DNA of 64,000 nucleotides from Isoetes taiwanensis (GCA_021234155.1 JAJEKV010000535.1:27530-91529), one strand, 5' to 3'; positions 47,170-59,215 are shown, counted from the first letter of the stretch. Numbers and translations are program-made. The notes: generated from the letters alone by a model not told the origin.

Positions 47170-48719
47170 CAATAGACTAGCCAGTTGATCACTGATTCCT
47201 GACTATTGGCGAGTTTATCAAAAGCCTATCTGCTGGGGCTCTGGTAAAATAAGTAGATTATGGATATAGTGAATATTTGGCAAGGCCTAAATAGTAGTGT
47301 TCAGTTTATAAAATCATTTCAGAACTGCCTTAATACTTTGTGTATTATGTTGACTGAGAAAATATACACTTACTATAAGAAGGTTAAAAATGTTAAAAAT
47401 GTTACTATAAGAAGGTTAAAAATGTTAGTTTGTCTATCTTATAATCTTTGATATAAGAATCTCCTAGCCTGTTCTACTTTGTACTTTGAAAACAACTAGA
47501 AATTCTATGGTAGTTCAATACCAAATTATAGATCTTCAAGAAGATGAAGCCAGAGCATTTCAACTGCAAAGTGCTTCCAGTCCAGCCTCTCTAGTGTCTC
47601 ATTCTTTGTATACTGTCCCTTTGAATAAATGCCATGTTCTAGACCATTCCGTGCAAAATCTGAATTTGTCTAAGGAGATGTCATTTTGCTGGTACATTTG
47701 AAGGTGCCTTTTGGGTATGCTAAAATTTTCTGCACAAAGTGACCTGTCTTTCATATCAGGTCCTTAGTTTTGCTGATGTTTTTGGAAATCCAAGGAGCTT
47801 TATTAGGAGCCCCTCTTCTAGCATTCGTGACTTTGTTTTTGCGCCTGCAGAAAGTTTTGTATAGGTATTTTGAGCCAGTACAAACTTTACACATGATTGT
47901 TCATTTCATCAAAGATAGGTTTTATTTTACAGAGCCCAAGCTATGTATTGGAAGGAATCTGCCAAAGGTGAATCTTAAAAGCTCATGGGGTCATGCTTAC
48001 AAATCATGATGCACTGCCTCACTGGCTGTCTGTTTGAAATAAACTGTCATTTATCAGATTGAAAGCACCAGAAATATATTATTAGTTCTATTTTCTATTA
48101 TAATTTATCTCCAAATCTTTCAAACAAGTACCTGCGAGCAATGCCAACAAGCAGAGGACACGATTCCATCGCTTCTTTTGCTAGCATGGACAACCAGACA
48201 CACTGGCCTGGTGGCTGAAAAGTCAAATTGCTCCATGTGTCTCTTCAGCAAGATGTTCCAGAGTTGATTAAAGAAGAATTGAAGTCCTGACTGACCTGAA
48301 AAAGACCATAAAATTTGTAGTAGACGTTAGCTACAGACTTAGATGCAAAGATCAGTCCTCCTTACGCCATAAAGCAAGAAAATTTCATCACAAAGTTCTC
48401 TTGCGGGGTCATAATATTATAGAGTTGCAGATTTTACTGTTAGCAGAAATAGAGAGATCAAAGACAGCTTGACGATGCTTGCTACTACAAAAAGATGATT
48501 CGACCCAAGAAGATATGCTAGATAGATGCTCACCAGGGCCAGGGCTTAAGTGCTTCCTGACCATCCTTAGTGCGAAGAAGAGCTATCCTGCACCATGGCA
48601 CAGAGATAGAATGCAGATGCAATATTGTTTTATTTCTTTTACCCTAACCCTAACCCTACACGAATCTTCCTCAATCTGAAATTTTCTGCTCTATCAGGTG
48701 AAAGATTAATCGTGAGAGA
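47170..48719. other. Spacer
   Basis: No gene recognised. GAAGGTTAAAAATGTTA repeats at about 47,379-47,424. TTACCCTAACCCTAACCCTA at about 48,637 is a very short telomere-like run. Frames at 47,486 and 47,770 show no motif. Confidence 0.35.
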
Positions 48720-49335
48720 CTAACTTACGTCTGACTGAAATTCAAAAAGGAAAATATTGGCATGCACCAATTTGCCAATTGATAAATCAGCCTTACTTCC
48801 ACATGCATCAATAACGGTAAGATAAGTAATTTTATCAGGTTCCATACCTTGTAACTTCATATCTTCTAATAAGAGCATAGCCTCCTTCACCTGCCATGTT
48901 GCCCATAAGACTTAATAATAGTATTCAAGGATACTATATTTCTTTCAGGCATTTGCTGAAAAAGCTGCAAAGCTTCTTTCAACTGTCCATTATTGCCATA
49001 GGAACCAATCATGGTTGTCCATGAAACCACGTCTCCTTGAGGCATCTGATCAAACAGTTGTGTAGCCTGATTCACCTCCCCTTGATCAACATAAGCGCCA
49101 ATAATTATATTCCAAGAGAAGGTGTTCTGTCTAGACATGTTATCAAAAGTTTCCCTTGCTTTCAATAAGGCACCACACTTGCCATACATATGTATAAGGA
49201 ATTTTCCTAAAACCACATCACCATCAGGGCATTTTTTATGATATGGTCGTGAATGCGCTTACCTTCCAGAAGATCCAATCTGGTGGTACATTTTCGGAGG
49301 GCAGAAACAGTGGTGGCCACATTCGAATTAGTTGT
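48720..49335 (-). pseudogene. PPR (PLS-type) protein fragment with frameshifts
   Basis: In minus-strand order: TTVSALRKCTTRLDLLEGKR, IHDHIIK, then a frameshift in an A run near 49,235, VLGKFLIHMYGKCG, FSWNIIIGAYVDQGEVNQAT, DVVSWTTMIGSYGNNGQLKE, and IVSLNTIIKSYGQHG. A second frameshift lies near 48,890, then LLLEDMKLQGMEPDKITYLT, VIDACGSKADLSIGKLVHA and a stop at 48,720. These are P, L and S repeats of a plant organellar RNA-binding/editing PPR protein. Intact ones run several hundred residues. The E/DYW end is absent. Confidence 0.88.
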
Positions 49336-49759
49336 AGATAGTACTTGATTTTGATTTCTTTCCTTCTTCTTAGATGCATATTTTAGTGTTCCAGATGTTC
49401 TTATTTGCCAAAACTGTCTAGAAAGTACACATACTGAATTTCGGGGATGTTTAAGAACGAACTTTCAGCCAATAACCAAATCTATCTGATACTAGAAGTA
49501 AAGCAATTCTAGATTGAGATGGATAAACATACAGATCGAAAGGAATATAGTGCTGACCCAAGAACCCGAGAACATTCCTGCTCAGGCCCAAGGACCCCAT
49601 TCCGGGATGCATGAATTGCGAGAAGAAGAGAGCCAAAATCGTCGCATCAAACAAAACTACCAAAATGAACGGATGGAAATAAGTTAAGAAAATTCAACGG
49701 GCAGGATTGCGCACAGACTATCCCAAAACTCTTTTAGTATTAGATATAGATAGATAGTC
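49336..49759. other. Spacer 5' of the PPR fragment
   Basis: The PPR frame stays open upstream for about 100 bases (RQFWQIRTSGTLKYASKKK), which could be a decayed targeting leader. Otherwise nothing is seen. Confidence 0.35.
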
Positions 49760-50310
49760 GTGGGTAAGCACCTAAAAATAGAAAGTTTTTTTTTTTGAAA
49801 ATTTGTGAAAGTTAGAATAGAATGTTCTATAATGCTTTAGATAGTTTTAGAAAGTCAATGTTCTAGATGTGTATAAGAGCCAAAATAAAATATTTTGGAA
49901 TGTTGTAGTATGTTCCAGATGCTTATGGTAAGCACCTCAGTTTAAAAATAGAGATTTGCTTTTGAAACTTTGCAAAGAACCAAAATAAAATGCTCTAAAA
50001 TGTTTTACATGCTTGTGGGTATGCACTCAGCCTGTAAATAGAATTTTATTAAGGTGTTGTAGGATGTTCTAGAAAGTTCTATAATGTTCTAGATAGTCTT
50101 AGAATATTCTACTAGAAAGTTTTTTTGAAATGCAAACAGTCAAAATAGAATGTCTTTGAGTATTATAGAGGATTCTAGAATGTTCTAGAGACCTCAAGCT
50201 CAAAGTAGAAAGTTTCCAAAAGTATCTTCTAGAATGTTGTAGACACAAGTGCGCAAGCACCACATGTCTAAAGTAGCAACATGAGTAAGCACCTCAGGAC
50301 CAAAATAAAA
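49760..50310. repeat. Degenerate tandem array containing HSE-like triplets
   Basis: Irregular units carry AAGCACCTCAG-like, AAAATAGAAAGTTT-like and TTCTAGAATGTTCTAGA-like blocks. At least six units are visible (AAGCACC at about 49,767, 49,932, 50,252 and 50,289, with variants at 50,024 and 50,192). TTCTAGAAAGTTCTATAATG, TTC (50,067-50,089) and TTCTAGAATGTTC (50,173-50,185) fit the heat-shock-element pattern TTCnnGAAnnTTC. Confidence 0.65.
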
Positions 50311-51219
50311 AGTTTAAACTTTAATTCTCGAAAATATTCTGAAACATGCGTCGGTATGAAATTGCATTGTTGAAAATATGGTAAACTGGAACATGCACCA
50401 TAGGACGTGCTAAATTTCTCGTATATATATTGTAATTTTTTAGCAAGAAATTGTTTTGAGTATGGTCTTTTTCACAACCAAATCAATTTTCCCCTAGGAT
50501 CCCGACTATTGTGGACATTAACGCTCCAATAAAATCGCATTATATCTGATGATATAGCACGCTTTTCTAAAAACCTTAACAGGTAAAGTTTTTCCCATTC
50601 TAATGATGGTCTCACTTCTACTCTGTGCACATCTCTAGTGCTATACACTAGTACTTGATGACAAGGAAAAGTTCGGTTGATATCAATAGTATTAGGTTAT
50701 TATTCTGCCAATAATAAAAACTGTAGTTAATTTATGGCATCTACAGTTCACTGAAACACAAGCAGCAACTATGTTTCCATAAACTTATGTGTACAATGAC
50801 AAGGCCTAAAATACTTTACCATATAAACAAAACACGGAAAGCATAAATAATATATGATGCAAGTAATGAAGCCATGTGAATAATATAATGCAACAAGGAG
50901 GAGGCGCCACCAAACAAAGCTAGCGATTCAGATTGTTTTAATCGCCGAATGTTGAATTTCAAGCACACATCTATTGATGAACTTGGAACATTGTAAAATG
51001 ACAGCAAAATATTCATATAGCTTGCAATAATTCTTTATGAAGCCTATCTTCTATACTATATAAAATGAATGGTTCCGGTTTCATGCTGATAAAATGAATA
51101 GTTACATAATAAAGGAGAGGCTTAAACAATCAATTTAGAGGTAGAATAAAAGGCATATTCGAGAGCCAAGTTGTAGCTTGGTTGGTCTGCCTGTCTCGAA
51201 TCTCGAACCATCTAGTGAC
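50311..51219. other. Spacer upstream of the B-box gene
   Basis: AT-rich, no gene recognised. Confidence 0.35.
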
Positions 51220-51227
51220 TATATAAA
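51220..51227 (+). promoter_or_regulatory. TATA-box-like sequence of the B-box gene
   Basis: TATATAAA lies only 13 bases before the first ATG (51,240). If used, transcription would start around 51,250, which would make the ATG at 51,258 the effective start. Confidence 0.4.
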
Positions 51228-51239
51228 CCGTGTATTGAA

Positions 51240-51536
51240 ATGGAAGAGACACTTGCAATGGCCCAGCGTTGTGGGCTCTGCGCGAAGAAGGCGACTTTGT
51301 ATTGTAGTGCAGACGCTGCATATTTGTGTTGGTCATGTGATGCAAAGGTTCATGGCGCCAACTTCCTTGTAGCTCACCATATTCGAGCTCTGCTATGTCA
51401 GTCTTGCAGCTTTCCTACTGCTTGGCAGGCTTCGGGCAAGCTATTTCCACCCCTTACTGACACTTGTTCTTCTTGTTTTGTTGTCTCTACCAACTCATCA
51501 TGTTTTGATGATTTGGTGGTCCATAGTTCCCAGTAG
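51240..51536 (+). CDS. Single-B-box zinc finger protein (BBX30/31-like microprotein)
   Basis: A 98-residue intact frame, or 92 residues if translation starts at the in-frame ATG 51,258 (GCAATGGCC context). Residues 11-54 form one B-box: CGLC, then LYCSADAAYLCWSCDAKVHG, NFLVAHHIRALLCQSC. The Cys/Asp/His order is right for two zinc ions. CDAKxHxxNFLxAxHxR is typical of the short BBX30-32 group, which have one B-box and no CCT domain and bind CONSTANS-like or other BBX proteins in light and flowering control. No second B-box or CCT domain follows, and the Ser-rich tail ends at 51,536. Nuclear regulatory function is inferred from the family. Confidence 0.85.
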   Translation: MEETLAMAQRCGLCAKKATLYCSADAAYLCWSCDAKVHGANFLVAHHIRALLCQSCSFPTAWQASGKLFPPLTDTCSSCFVVSTNSSCFDDLVVHSSQ

Positions 51537-52220
51537 TCATTCTGTAAATCCGGACTTTGTCATCTGCAGCATTATTACAAGCATCTCCAACGTGAAGAGA
51601 AAATTTTGATTGTTTGTCTAATGTTGTATCATCAAAGTCTCTACTTTGTCACTTATGCACCTTGAGAATGACTCAACAACTCGTTCATCGCCATGTCTAG
51701 CATGAGGTTGTTTGGTGTTCTAACATAGAAGCTGCTCTGCATGTGACAATAATATCCCTTCCATGGATCTAGATAGAAGATATATGCAGTGTGTCATATT
51801 ATGCGCAAATACCTTCAAAGGTAGGCGACTCCTTTTTATTGTTCTCTTTTAAGACTTCGAGTTGTTGTCATCCATCATAACAAGATATTATTTTTTCTCT
51901 TGCAATCAATCATTTTCATGGATCTTGATAGATGTACTATATGTTTTGATACAAAACATTTTGAATGTGAGACATGGTTTTCCCTTTGGACTTTATACTT
52001 CATATGCTATTAAGTAAAATTTATAACCCATTTTAGATTGCATTCGCTACTATAAAGGAAGCAACGCTCTCATTTATTGAATGTTAAGTGCTCACCAAAT
52101 GCATTTCTATTCTTGAAACAATACAACACATTACCAGATAATGTGATTTATGGATGGCAAACTTACGATACCTTAAGAGGGCTACTACATTGAGAGTTCG
52201 ATTCAAATCTTTTTTTGTAT
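51537..52220. other. Spacer 3' of the B-box gene
   Basis: AT-rich, no gene. It presumably holds the 3' UTR of the B-box gene. Confidence 0.35.
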
Positions 52221-52329
52221 AAGGAAATGCCTGTTTACCCTGCATTCCGGCGGGGGAAACCATGCCGACACTTGAAGCGCGGAGGCATGGTTGACCCTAC
52301 CGAAATGCAGGGTAAACATGCATTCCCTT
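52221..52329. repeat. Hairpin with 46-bp gap-free stem
   Basis: Bases 52,221-52,266 pair with 52,284-52,329 around a 17-base loop, with 39 of 46 positions complementary and no bulge. The core TGTTTACCCTGCATT pairs perfectly. The shape suits a pre-miRNA or a short MITE. Confidence 0.75.
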
Positions 52330-52330
52330 A

Positions 52331-52549
52331 ACGTGGAAGCAATTTAGGGTCCATTTTGCACACGTGTCAATGTCACATTGGTCCAAAAAAGAATGAAAAA
52401 CAGAATGTTAGCTAGAAACGGAATGTAAAAATGGGATGTTATTAAGAAAACAGAATGTTGATTAAATTGCAATCAGGGAAGGAAAGAATGCCACGTGGCA
52501 GTAACAGATAGGCAGATAGGGCAGAATGGACCCTAAATTGCTTTTACGT
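52331..52549. mobile_element. MITE of 219 bp with 29-bp terminal inverted repeats
   Basis: The ends ACGTGGAAGCAATTTAGGG (52,331) and CCCTAAATTGCTTTTACGT (ending 52,549) are reverse complements at 26 of 29 positions over the full arms. The interior repeats CAGAATGTT and contains a CCACGTGG box. The target-site duplication is not clear. It starts one base after the preceding hairpin ends. Confidence 0.72.
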
Positions 52550-53640
52550 GCTTTTTAACACATATGTTTGGACAATATCCAGAATACAAAAATCCCCATA
52601 GACTACATTGTCGTTTCTCGATGCATATAAGTCATATGAAGAACAATTGTTTGGCATTAAAAAAAAGACAAAGTTTCATGTTAAGGTCGATGGTAACTAT
52701 AGATTCCATTAGCATGACATCATCATAGATACATATTGTATAAATTCGTGTATTTTATGACCTATTATGAGGTCAATTGCATCTTCATGTCGTTTTAGCT
52801 TCCATTTTTGAATTGATGTCTCATCGAATATCCATAAAGTATCCGAAACTGCAAATTGTTTTATAAGCTAATAAATCATCTCCTTACCGCCTCTTAAGTA
52901 TAAGAATGTTATAAGTGTTGTTTTAATGAACTATTAATTAGGATGCCAATGAAAACGACCTAGGATATTCCACTATTTGATCTCAATAGTGCAACGTAAT
53001 GAACCTAATCTCCTTTCTTAAAGAGACAATTAACTTGAGATTATGCATATAATTCTTTAATTATCATGTATGCAACCACACCTTTATTATATAAAAACAC
53101 GTCTTTGTTTGTCATGCAATTATAAATGTATTTATTGGTCCAATGTATTAGGGAATATGCTTGAACATGTTCTTAAAAGCCATCAATTTGGAAATCTTGG
53201 CTCTATATATATTCTCCACCTATAACCTGGCTAGTTAGCCCTCTTTCAACTACAAACTTAAGTCTAGGGAGTTTTTACACCTATCTTGACTTCTCTCATG
53301 CTATACTGCCGACTTTCCATGCAAGTTTCATTTATGATTTTGCAATTTATAGGCTTTTTGGATTTTCCACAATCCATGATGTGGAAGCACGGAGCTTAAT
53401 ATAAGACTAGTTAAGATGATTTTGCTAAATATGGCCCATGGCTTCTCTAATTTCAGGACAAAAAAATAAGTAAATTTCTTTGTATTTTCTTATAAGGACC
53501 ATATAATCTACATCTATATATGTCCCATGTCATATTTCAAATCATTTAACTATGATAACATTCTCTAGTAGACTTGCCTAACCTGGGGTACAATGATTCC
53601 TGTGTTTGTAGTCTATCCACGTGTCTACCACGTCATCTTA
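52550..53640. other. AT-rich spacer
   Basis: No gene recognised. Confidence 0.35.
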
Positions 53641-54195
53641 AACTTGATGTGGCCTAGTTTGCACCTGCGACAACCTTGCATATTCTAGGGAAAGGAGCAA
53701 TGAAGTGAAGTGGAGTTTCATTGAGCTGAATGAGTGAAAATACAATGACCCATAGGGGTACCCACAATGAGGCCCCAACATGAGTGAATATGAGTGAAAA
53801 AATCCAACAATGACCGCAGCCATATAACTAGCTTAAAACATATAACTAGACCCACGACCCACAAAGTTCCCAAACCCAAAACCGCATCCAAAGCCCATCC
53901 AAGTCAGAATTGACCAGACCAAAGCTGCACCTCGGCCCGCAACCCTCAAATATCGACTTCCAACCCCCACCCCAACAAGAAGGGGTAGAAGTGAAAACTG
54001 CAACCGCAACCACCTCGGAACTGCTAAAAATCGGCTATCATCAGTATCAAGAAAGAGGATCGCGCCGAACTGCAAAACACAATCACATAGATGGTTAACG
54101 TGAAAAGGTTAGGAGCCCTATGGCCAAGCATGCATCATGCTCGAAAGGCAAGCAGAATACAAGAATCTGATGGGAAAAAAAATAGCAGAATAGAG
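53641..54195. other. Unidentified repeat-like sequence
   Basis: The minus strand has two adjoining open frames (54,075-53,833 and 53,823-53,638) rich in Gly, Leu and Phe, with no motif. TGAATGAGTGAAAAT-type repeats recur at about 53,725-53,800. ATTCTAGGGAAAGG (53,683) recurs at 55,823. Confidence 0.35.
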
Positions 54196-54198
54196 AAG

Positions 54199-54592
54199 TT
54201 ATAAAGAATCTTCGGAAACGACATTGCTACGCCAAGAGAGAAAATATATAGATACACTAGGCCCCACTGCAGGAGTCTTCCCCTCAGTGCCCTCTGGAAG
54301 CCACAAAGCTACGCCAGGAAGAGAAAATAGGCACATCCAATAGAAGAATCCTTTGGAACCTACCCAGAAGCGACAAGTGCTACACCGGGGACAAATTATA
54401 AAGAATCTTCGGAAGCGACATTGCTATGCCGAGAGAGAAAATATATAGATACACTAGGCCCGACTGCAGGGGTCTTCCCCTCAATGCCCTCTGGAAGCCA
54501 CAAAGCTATGCCAGAAAGAGAAAATAGGCATATCCAATAGAAGAATCCTTTGGAGCCTACCCAGAAGCGACAAGTGCTACACCGGGAGAGAG
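54199..54592. repeat. Tandem duplication, 197-bp unit
   Basis: Two copies start TTATAAAGAATCTTCGG at 54,199 and 54,396 and both end at CGACAAGTGCTACACCGGG. Divergence is low. Shorter echoes (GCTACGCCGAGAGA, GACAAGTGCTACATTGG) flank the GA microsatellite. Confidence 0.88.
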
Positions 54593-54885
54593 AGCAAAAG
54601 CACGACCAATAGCCAACTGAGAATCAACCCGATAGTAAACAAATAGTTAATAGTCAACACAATCAACCAAGCACAATAGCACAATATCAAAAAATTGAAA
54701 AGATGACCCATCGCGCACCAGCTGTAAACAAACAGACCACATGGAAGTTTAAGACAAGGGGATAGACGCCCTCTCGGACAAGCATCAGAACGCCAACCGA
54801 AACAGAAAATACATGAGCATGATGAAAAAAGGATTCCAGAGATAATGACACAACAAATGAGAATATTGAAGCCATTTGAGCTACG

Positions 54886-55000
<115 letters not shown>

Positions 55001-55174
55001 CCCCGGGACCCTGGGTCCCTCGAGGGTGGCTGACAAGTGCTACATTGGAAATTGCAGAGGCCACCAGCCACAAAGATATAGAAGAGAAGAGTCGATACAT
55101 CCCTCACTAGGTGGAATGAGAAGAAATCAACAGATGTTAAGACAAGCTGACACCAGGTGACTAGACTCAGAGGA

Positions 55175-55350
55175 GGAAGGAAGGAAGGAAGGAAGGAAGG
55201 AAGAGACTTTTAACGTCCACGGAGCCCAATCGGGCTATGGGACCACAAGTACAAGACGGGACCGTAGTCCCTTACCAGAGCATGGGCCGAAGCCCTTACA
55301 AACAAAATAAAACATAATCATCACGGCCCAGATTAAAAACCACCTGGGAA
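55175..55350 (-). mobile_element. LINE 3' end with (TTCC)n tail
   Basis: On the minus strand: GGGCTTCGGCCCATGC, CCCATAGCCCGATTGGGCTC, CGTGGACGTTAAAAGTC, then about seven TTCC units (55,203-55,175). It has the same terminal box as the other LINE ends, with yet another tail. Confidence 0.75.
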
Positions 55351-55778
55351 AAAACTGTTGCCAGGATGACTACATATCCAAAAACCGATGCTATTGCAAG
55401 AAGCAACAAGCGTACCTCCAACAAACAGAACTTCATCAAAGGCCTCCAAACCGTAACCTCTTCACAGCTGTATGCTGAGGACTGGTGCGAACTTACGCAC
55501 GCGCTAAATCTCCATCTTCACGCTAAAACCAGGGCAAATAGATGCTGATGCCAAGATCCAGGTGCTGACCCACTGAAGCAGCTCGATCAAACCACTAGGG
55601 AGAAAGGGAAACTCGAGAACCAACAGAATTCAGCTCGGAGGAAACGCCGATGAGGAATGCTAGCAGGCAATATGGATATATAGTAGACAAAGCCAAAGAA
55701 AGCCTGCGCCATAGAAGGCTCAGACTATAGATAGATCTGACGCTCAAAATGGCGTGACGCCAAAACAGACGTCCCTTT

Positions 55779-55832
55779 TCCCAGAATGATGGTTCTCTTC
55801 TATATAAGAAGAGAACCATGGCATTCTAGGGA
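55779..55832. repeat. Perfect 13-bp hairpin in a longer imperfect stem
   Basis: ATGGTTCTCTTCT (55,789-55,801) pairs perfectly with AGAAGAGAACCAT (55,807-55,819) around ATATA. AGAATG and CATTCT extend the stem. Confidence 0.7.
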
Positions 55833-55916
55833 AAGGTCCTTTGCAAAGCAATAACATCTGACACAAAGAGGAACCTACCTCCTTCAATCACAGACCGAGA
55901 CTACGAGTAAAAACAA

Positions 55917-56926
55917 TTCTAGAGTCTAGTTGAACTCCAAACACAGACCAACAACCATGCCCTCCCCTTTATTTTCAAAATAGCAGTACAATGATATTTC
56001 ACTTCTAATAATCCCTCATGCGCACCGGCCTTTTTGGCGATACAAAAAGATCAAAGTACCACAAAGGGTCCAAAACTCAAATTAAGTTCATAAAGATTTA
56101 TAGGCCTCCGTTGCTAATGTCCAACACGACCCCAACATGCCAAGATTCTTGCAAAACTCGCAAAGGACGTCTCCACATCCATCTCTAAGCAAATCTGTAA
56201 GCCTTCAACTCTAATCTGCGCTCCAATCCATCTCCAAGCTAACATGGCATAAGGAGCCACTCCCGAAGAAAACCACCGTGACGACAAGCATATTCATATC
56301 AATCGAGCTCGACCTAAAACCTGCAAAACCACCAATCCAACATCCACGGATCACAAAGGCCCTACTCCAAGCACGAGGGCCGCCAAAACGCTAGCACGAG
56401 GGCCAAAAACTCATGACACAAGGGCCACCACAACATCCACATCTTTCCTACTACTTGGCATGAGAGCGAACATTACTCTGGCACGAGGACCATCCCAACA
56501 ACACTAAATCCTTTAATGAAAGAAAGACCTGAACACAAAGGCACACCCAAAAAGGGCGACCCCTCATGAAAAGAGGGCCATTACAAAATCAAGACTTGGC
56601 ACAAGGACCATCAATCATTGCACGAGGACTCAAGATCACACAGAGAAATGAAAGCAAGTGATCAAATAAGAAAACAGACGAGGATTAAAGGCCGAACTAT
56701 AAAAGGCCCAAAGGGATAAGAGGGTGGGAGGGTGGGACAAGCGACCTAAGGGGGACAGGCTCAACAACGGCTGATAACGACAAAGGAGGAGGCACTAGAC
56801 ATAAATATTGAAGAGGGAACATGTCAACTAGCCTCAAGAAGCGGATTTATCTGCTTATCTCAAAAACGCAGATAAATCGTATTTCTAGAGTCTAGTTGAA
56901 CTCCAAACACAGACCAACAACCATGC
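55917..56926. repeat. Direct repeat of 44 bp, 966 bp apart
   Basis: The same 44 bases, starting TTCTAGAGTCTAGTTGAACT and ending CAACCATGC, occur at 55,917-55,960 and 56,883-56,926. The second copy directly follows the 145-bp repeat at 56,737. Confidence 0.9.
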
Positions 56927-58410
56927 TGACAAAAGAGGCAGAAAACAGCAACAGAATCTACTAAACAGTAACTACATCGCTACATCTACAAGGCTATGAC
57001 GCAACCTTGGCAATGCGGGAAATGGTACAACAAGGTTTCTAAACTCTAAAGCTAAATGAAGCCTGACGACCAAATCTAAGCAAGAAAGAAACGACCCAAG
57101 GGTTATCTTGAAGATTAAAACACCCAGACGAATGACTATATAGAGCCTTACAAACGAGACCCTCCAAGAAGCACTACAAAATGCAATTCACTCCCCAAAA
57201 TCTGGCTAAGTAATACCAATCGAAGACGCATGCCAAACACAAAACTCACAAATACATTTTAAAAACACCAAACGATACCGTAAGGAATGCTATTCCCAAA
57301 GCACCAATTTATACCTTCCCGGACTAAGCATGTAACAATCACTCCTATGAAGAAACAAGAAGGCAAAGGAAAGTCATGTCAGCAAAACTAACAATCTTGG
57401 CAACAACATTCAAGGCATGAGGTCGAAGCGATGCCATATCTCATAAAATTGCGACCAGGAGTCTGGCAACCTTTAAAAACGAACAAGGGTATGACCGGTA
57501 AAACCATATCCTATCTCATCCAAATGAATAAACGCAACCATCAACTATGTAAAGATGTAAGCCATCTAAAGTAGAAGCATGTTGGAGTCAAGAAGGTTCA
57601 TCAACTTTTGTCCTACCCAAATTGAACAAAGAAAATGATTAAAGAATGATATGACTATGGAATAATTGAAAACAGGACCCAAACTAACCAACCATGCACG
57701 ATAGTCAACCCTTATAATAGGTAGTCTAGCCCACAACAAAAGAAATGAACAGGTGAAAGCAAGGCTTGAAAGACAACTAGTATGAGAGATCTTACATGAA
57801 CCACCACACAACTGGTATAACTATGAACCAAAGTAAAATGGTATTCGAAAGCAATCATGAGAGAACATGAACAAAGCTTGAAATTGACAAGTGCAAAACT
57901 GCAAGAACCATATCATGCTAGCAAAATTAGGCCTAAAGAACCATAGAAGTAAGTTAACAATGTTGGAAAACAACTAGGCTATACCAAAGGAATTCAGAAA
58001 TTTAACAAACCTCTAGACTGACCAAGGGAAAAAGCAAGATTGTGCATGGCTTGAGAGCAACAAGTCGCATAAAACAGAGAGGGCAACCAGGACTATATAT
58101 GCCTCTACGTCTATAGTGCCAAAAAGGCCAACGAAGCAAGTAAAACACCTCAAACCACAGATGGACAACCAATTTTGACACATCATTAAAACAAGTACTC
58201 ATCCCTCCAAGTGTTTACATGGGTGAGTACTACAAGAACTTCAAACTAATACAAAAAACTTTAGACCCAATTAAGATGAACTGCGAACAAAGGTTAGAGT
58301 CCAAGAGAGATGCAAAGTAGTGCATGGATAATATATCAGAGGCTACAGTCGCAATAAAAATGGGTGCCAATACCAAGTATACCATAACCAACATAAGGCA
58401 ATAAAGTCGT

Positions 58411-58830
58411 GTATAGAAAAATTCCAACTCCATAAAGACTCAATGGCCCTTGCTCTAACCATACCATTAGTAAAATGCATAAAAGCTTGAGCTCAGAACG
58501 TCCAACCTCAAAAATTAAACATAGTATGCAAACTCCATGTAAGATTGTAGAAGCCAGAAAATAGGAAAGAGGAACTAATAGAACAATAAGAACGCTAAAA
58601 AACAAACTTAACCAAATTCTTGTATAGAAAAACCCAAATCAATAAAGGCTCAATGGTTCTAAACTCTTGTATAGAAAAATCCAACTCAGTAAAGGCTCAA
58701 TGGCTCTTGCGCCAACCAACCAAATATGCAAGAATTAAAAAACTTAAGCTCAGAAGGGCTCAATGGTTCTTGTGCCAACCAACCAAATATGCAATAACTA
58801 AAGGCCTAAAAACTAAGCTCAGAAGGCCAC
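58411..58830. repeat. Diverged tandem repeats, unit about 70-95 bp
   Basis: GTATAGAAAAAnCCAA..CAATAAAGGCTCAATGG occurs at about 58,411, 58,621 and 58,671. TGCCAACCAACCAAATATGC occurs near 58,711 and 58,773. Each unit ends AGCTCAGAA. Confidence 0.75.
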
Positions 58831-59215
58831 GTCTAACCTTTTCCATTAAATAGACTATGTACTCCTTACAAAAAGAAAAATGAGAGGACCAAGCACATCA
58901 TGTCTATGAATACATAAAATACAAGACCAAGAATCCGATAAAAAGAACGAACTCTAAATCCAAATGTGATGGGACTTCAAAGGGAGTAAGTGAATCGCAG
59001 CTAATCCAAGAGAATGCAACGTGGTACATGGATATTAACATTAGCGCCAACACAAATGGTACCAGCATAGTGAATGTGTTTATTCTTGCAGTATAGACGT
59101 GAATGTTAAATGGGAATAAACAACACAAAAGGAATCTAGAAGTGGGTCCCAGGGTTAAGTGAAATAGTTAAACAAACTGGCATACGCTATAAATACTTAA
59201 CATGCGATGACAAAA

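Noticed and set aside
48637-48658. Telomere-like CCCTAA repeat
   Set aside because: Only about three units, too short to mark a telomere relic, and not the usual plant CCCTAAA.
52176-52195. tRNA T-arm-like GTTCGATTC
   Set aside because: No matching acceptor stem, D-arm or anticodon arm could be drawn around it.
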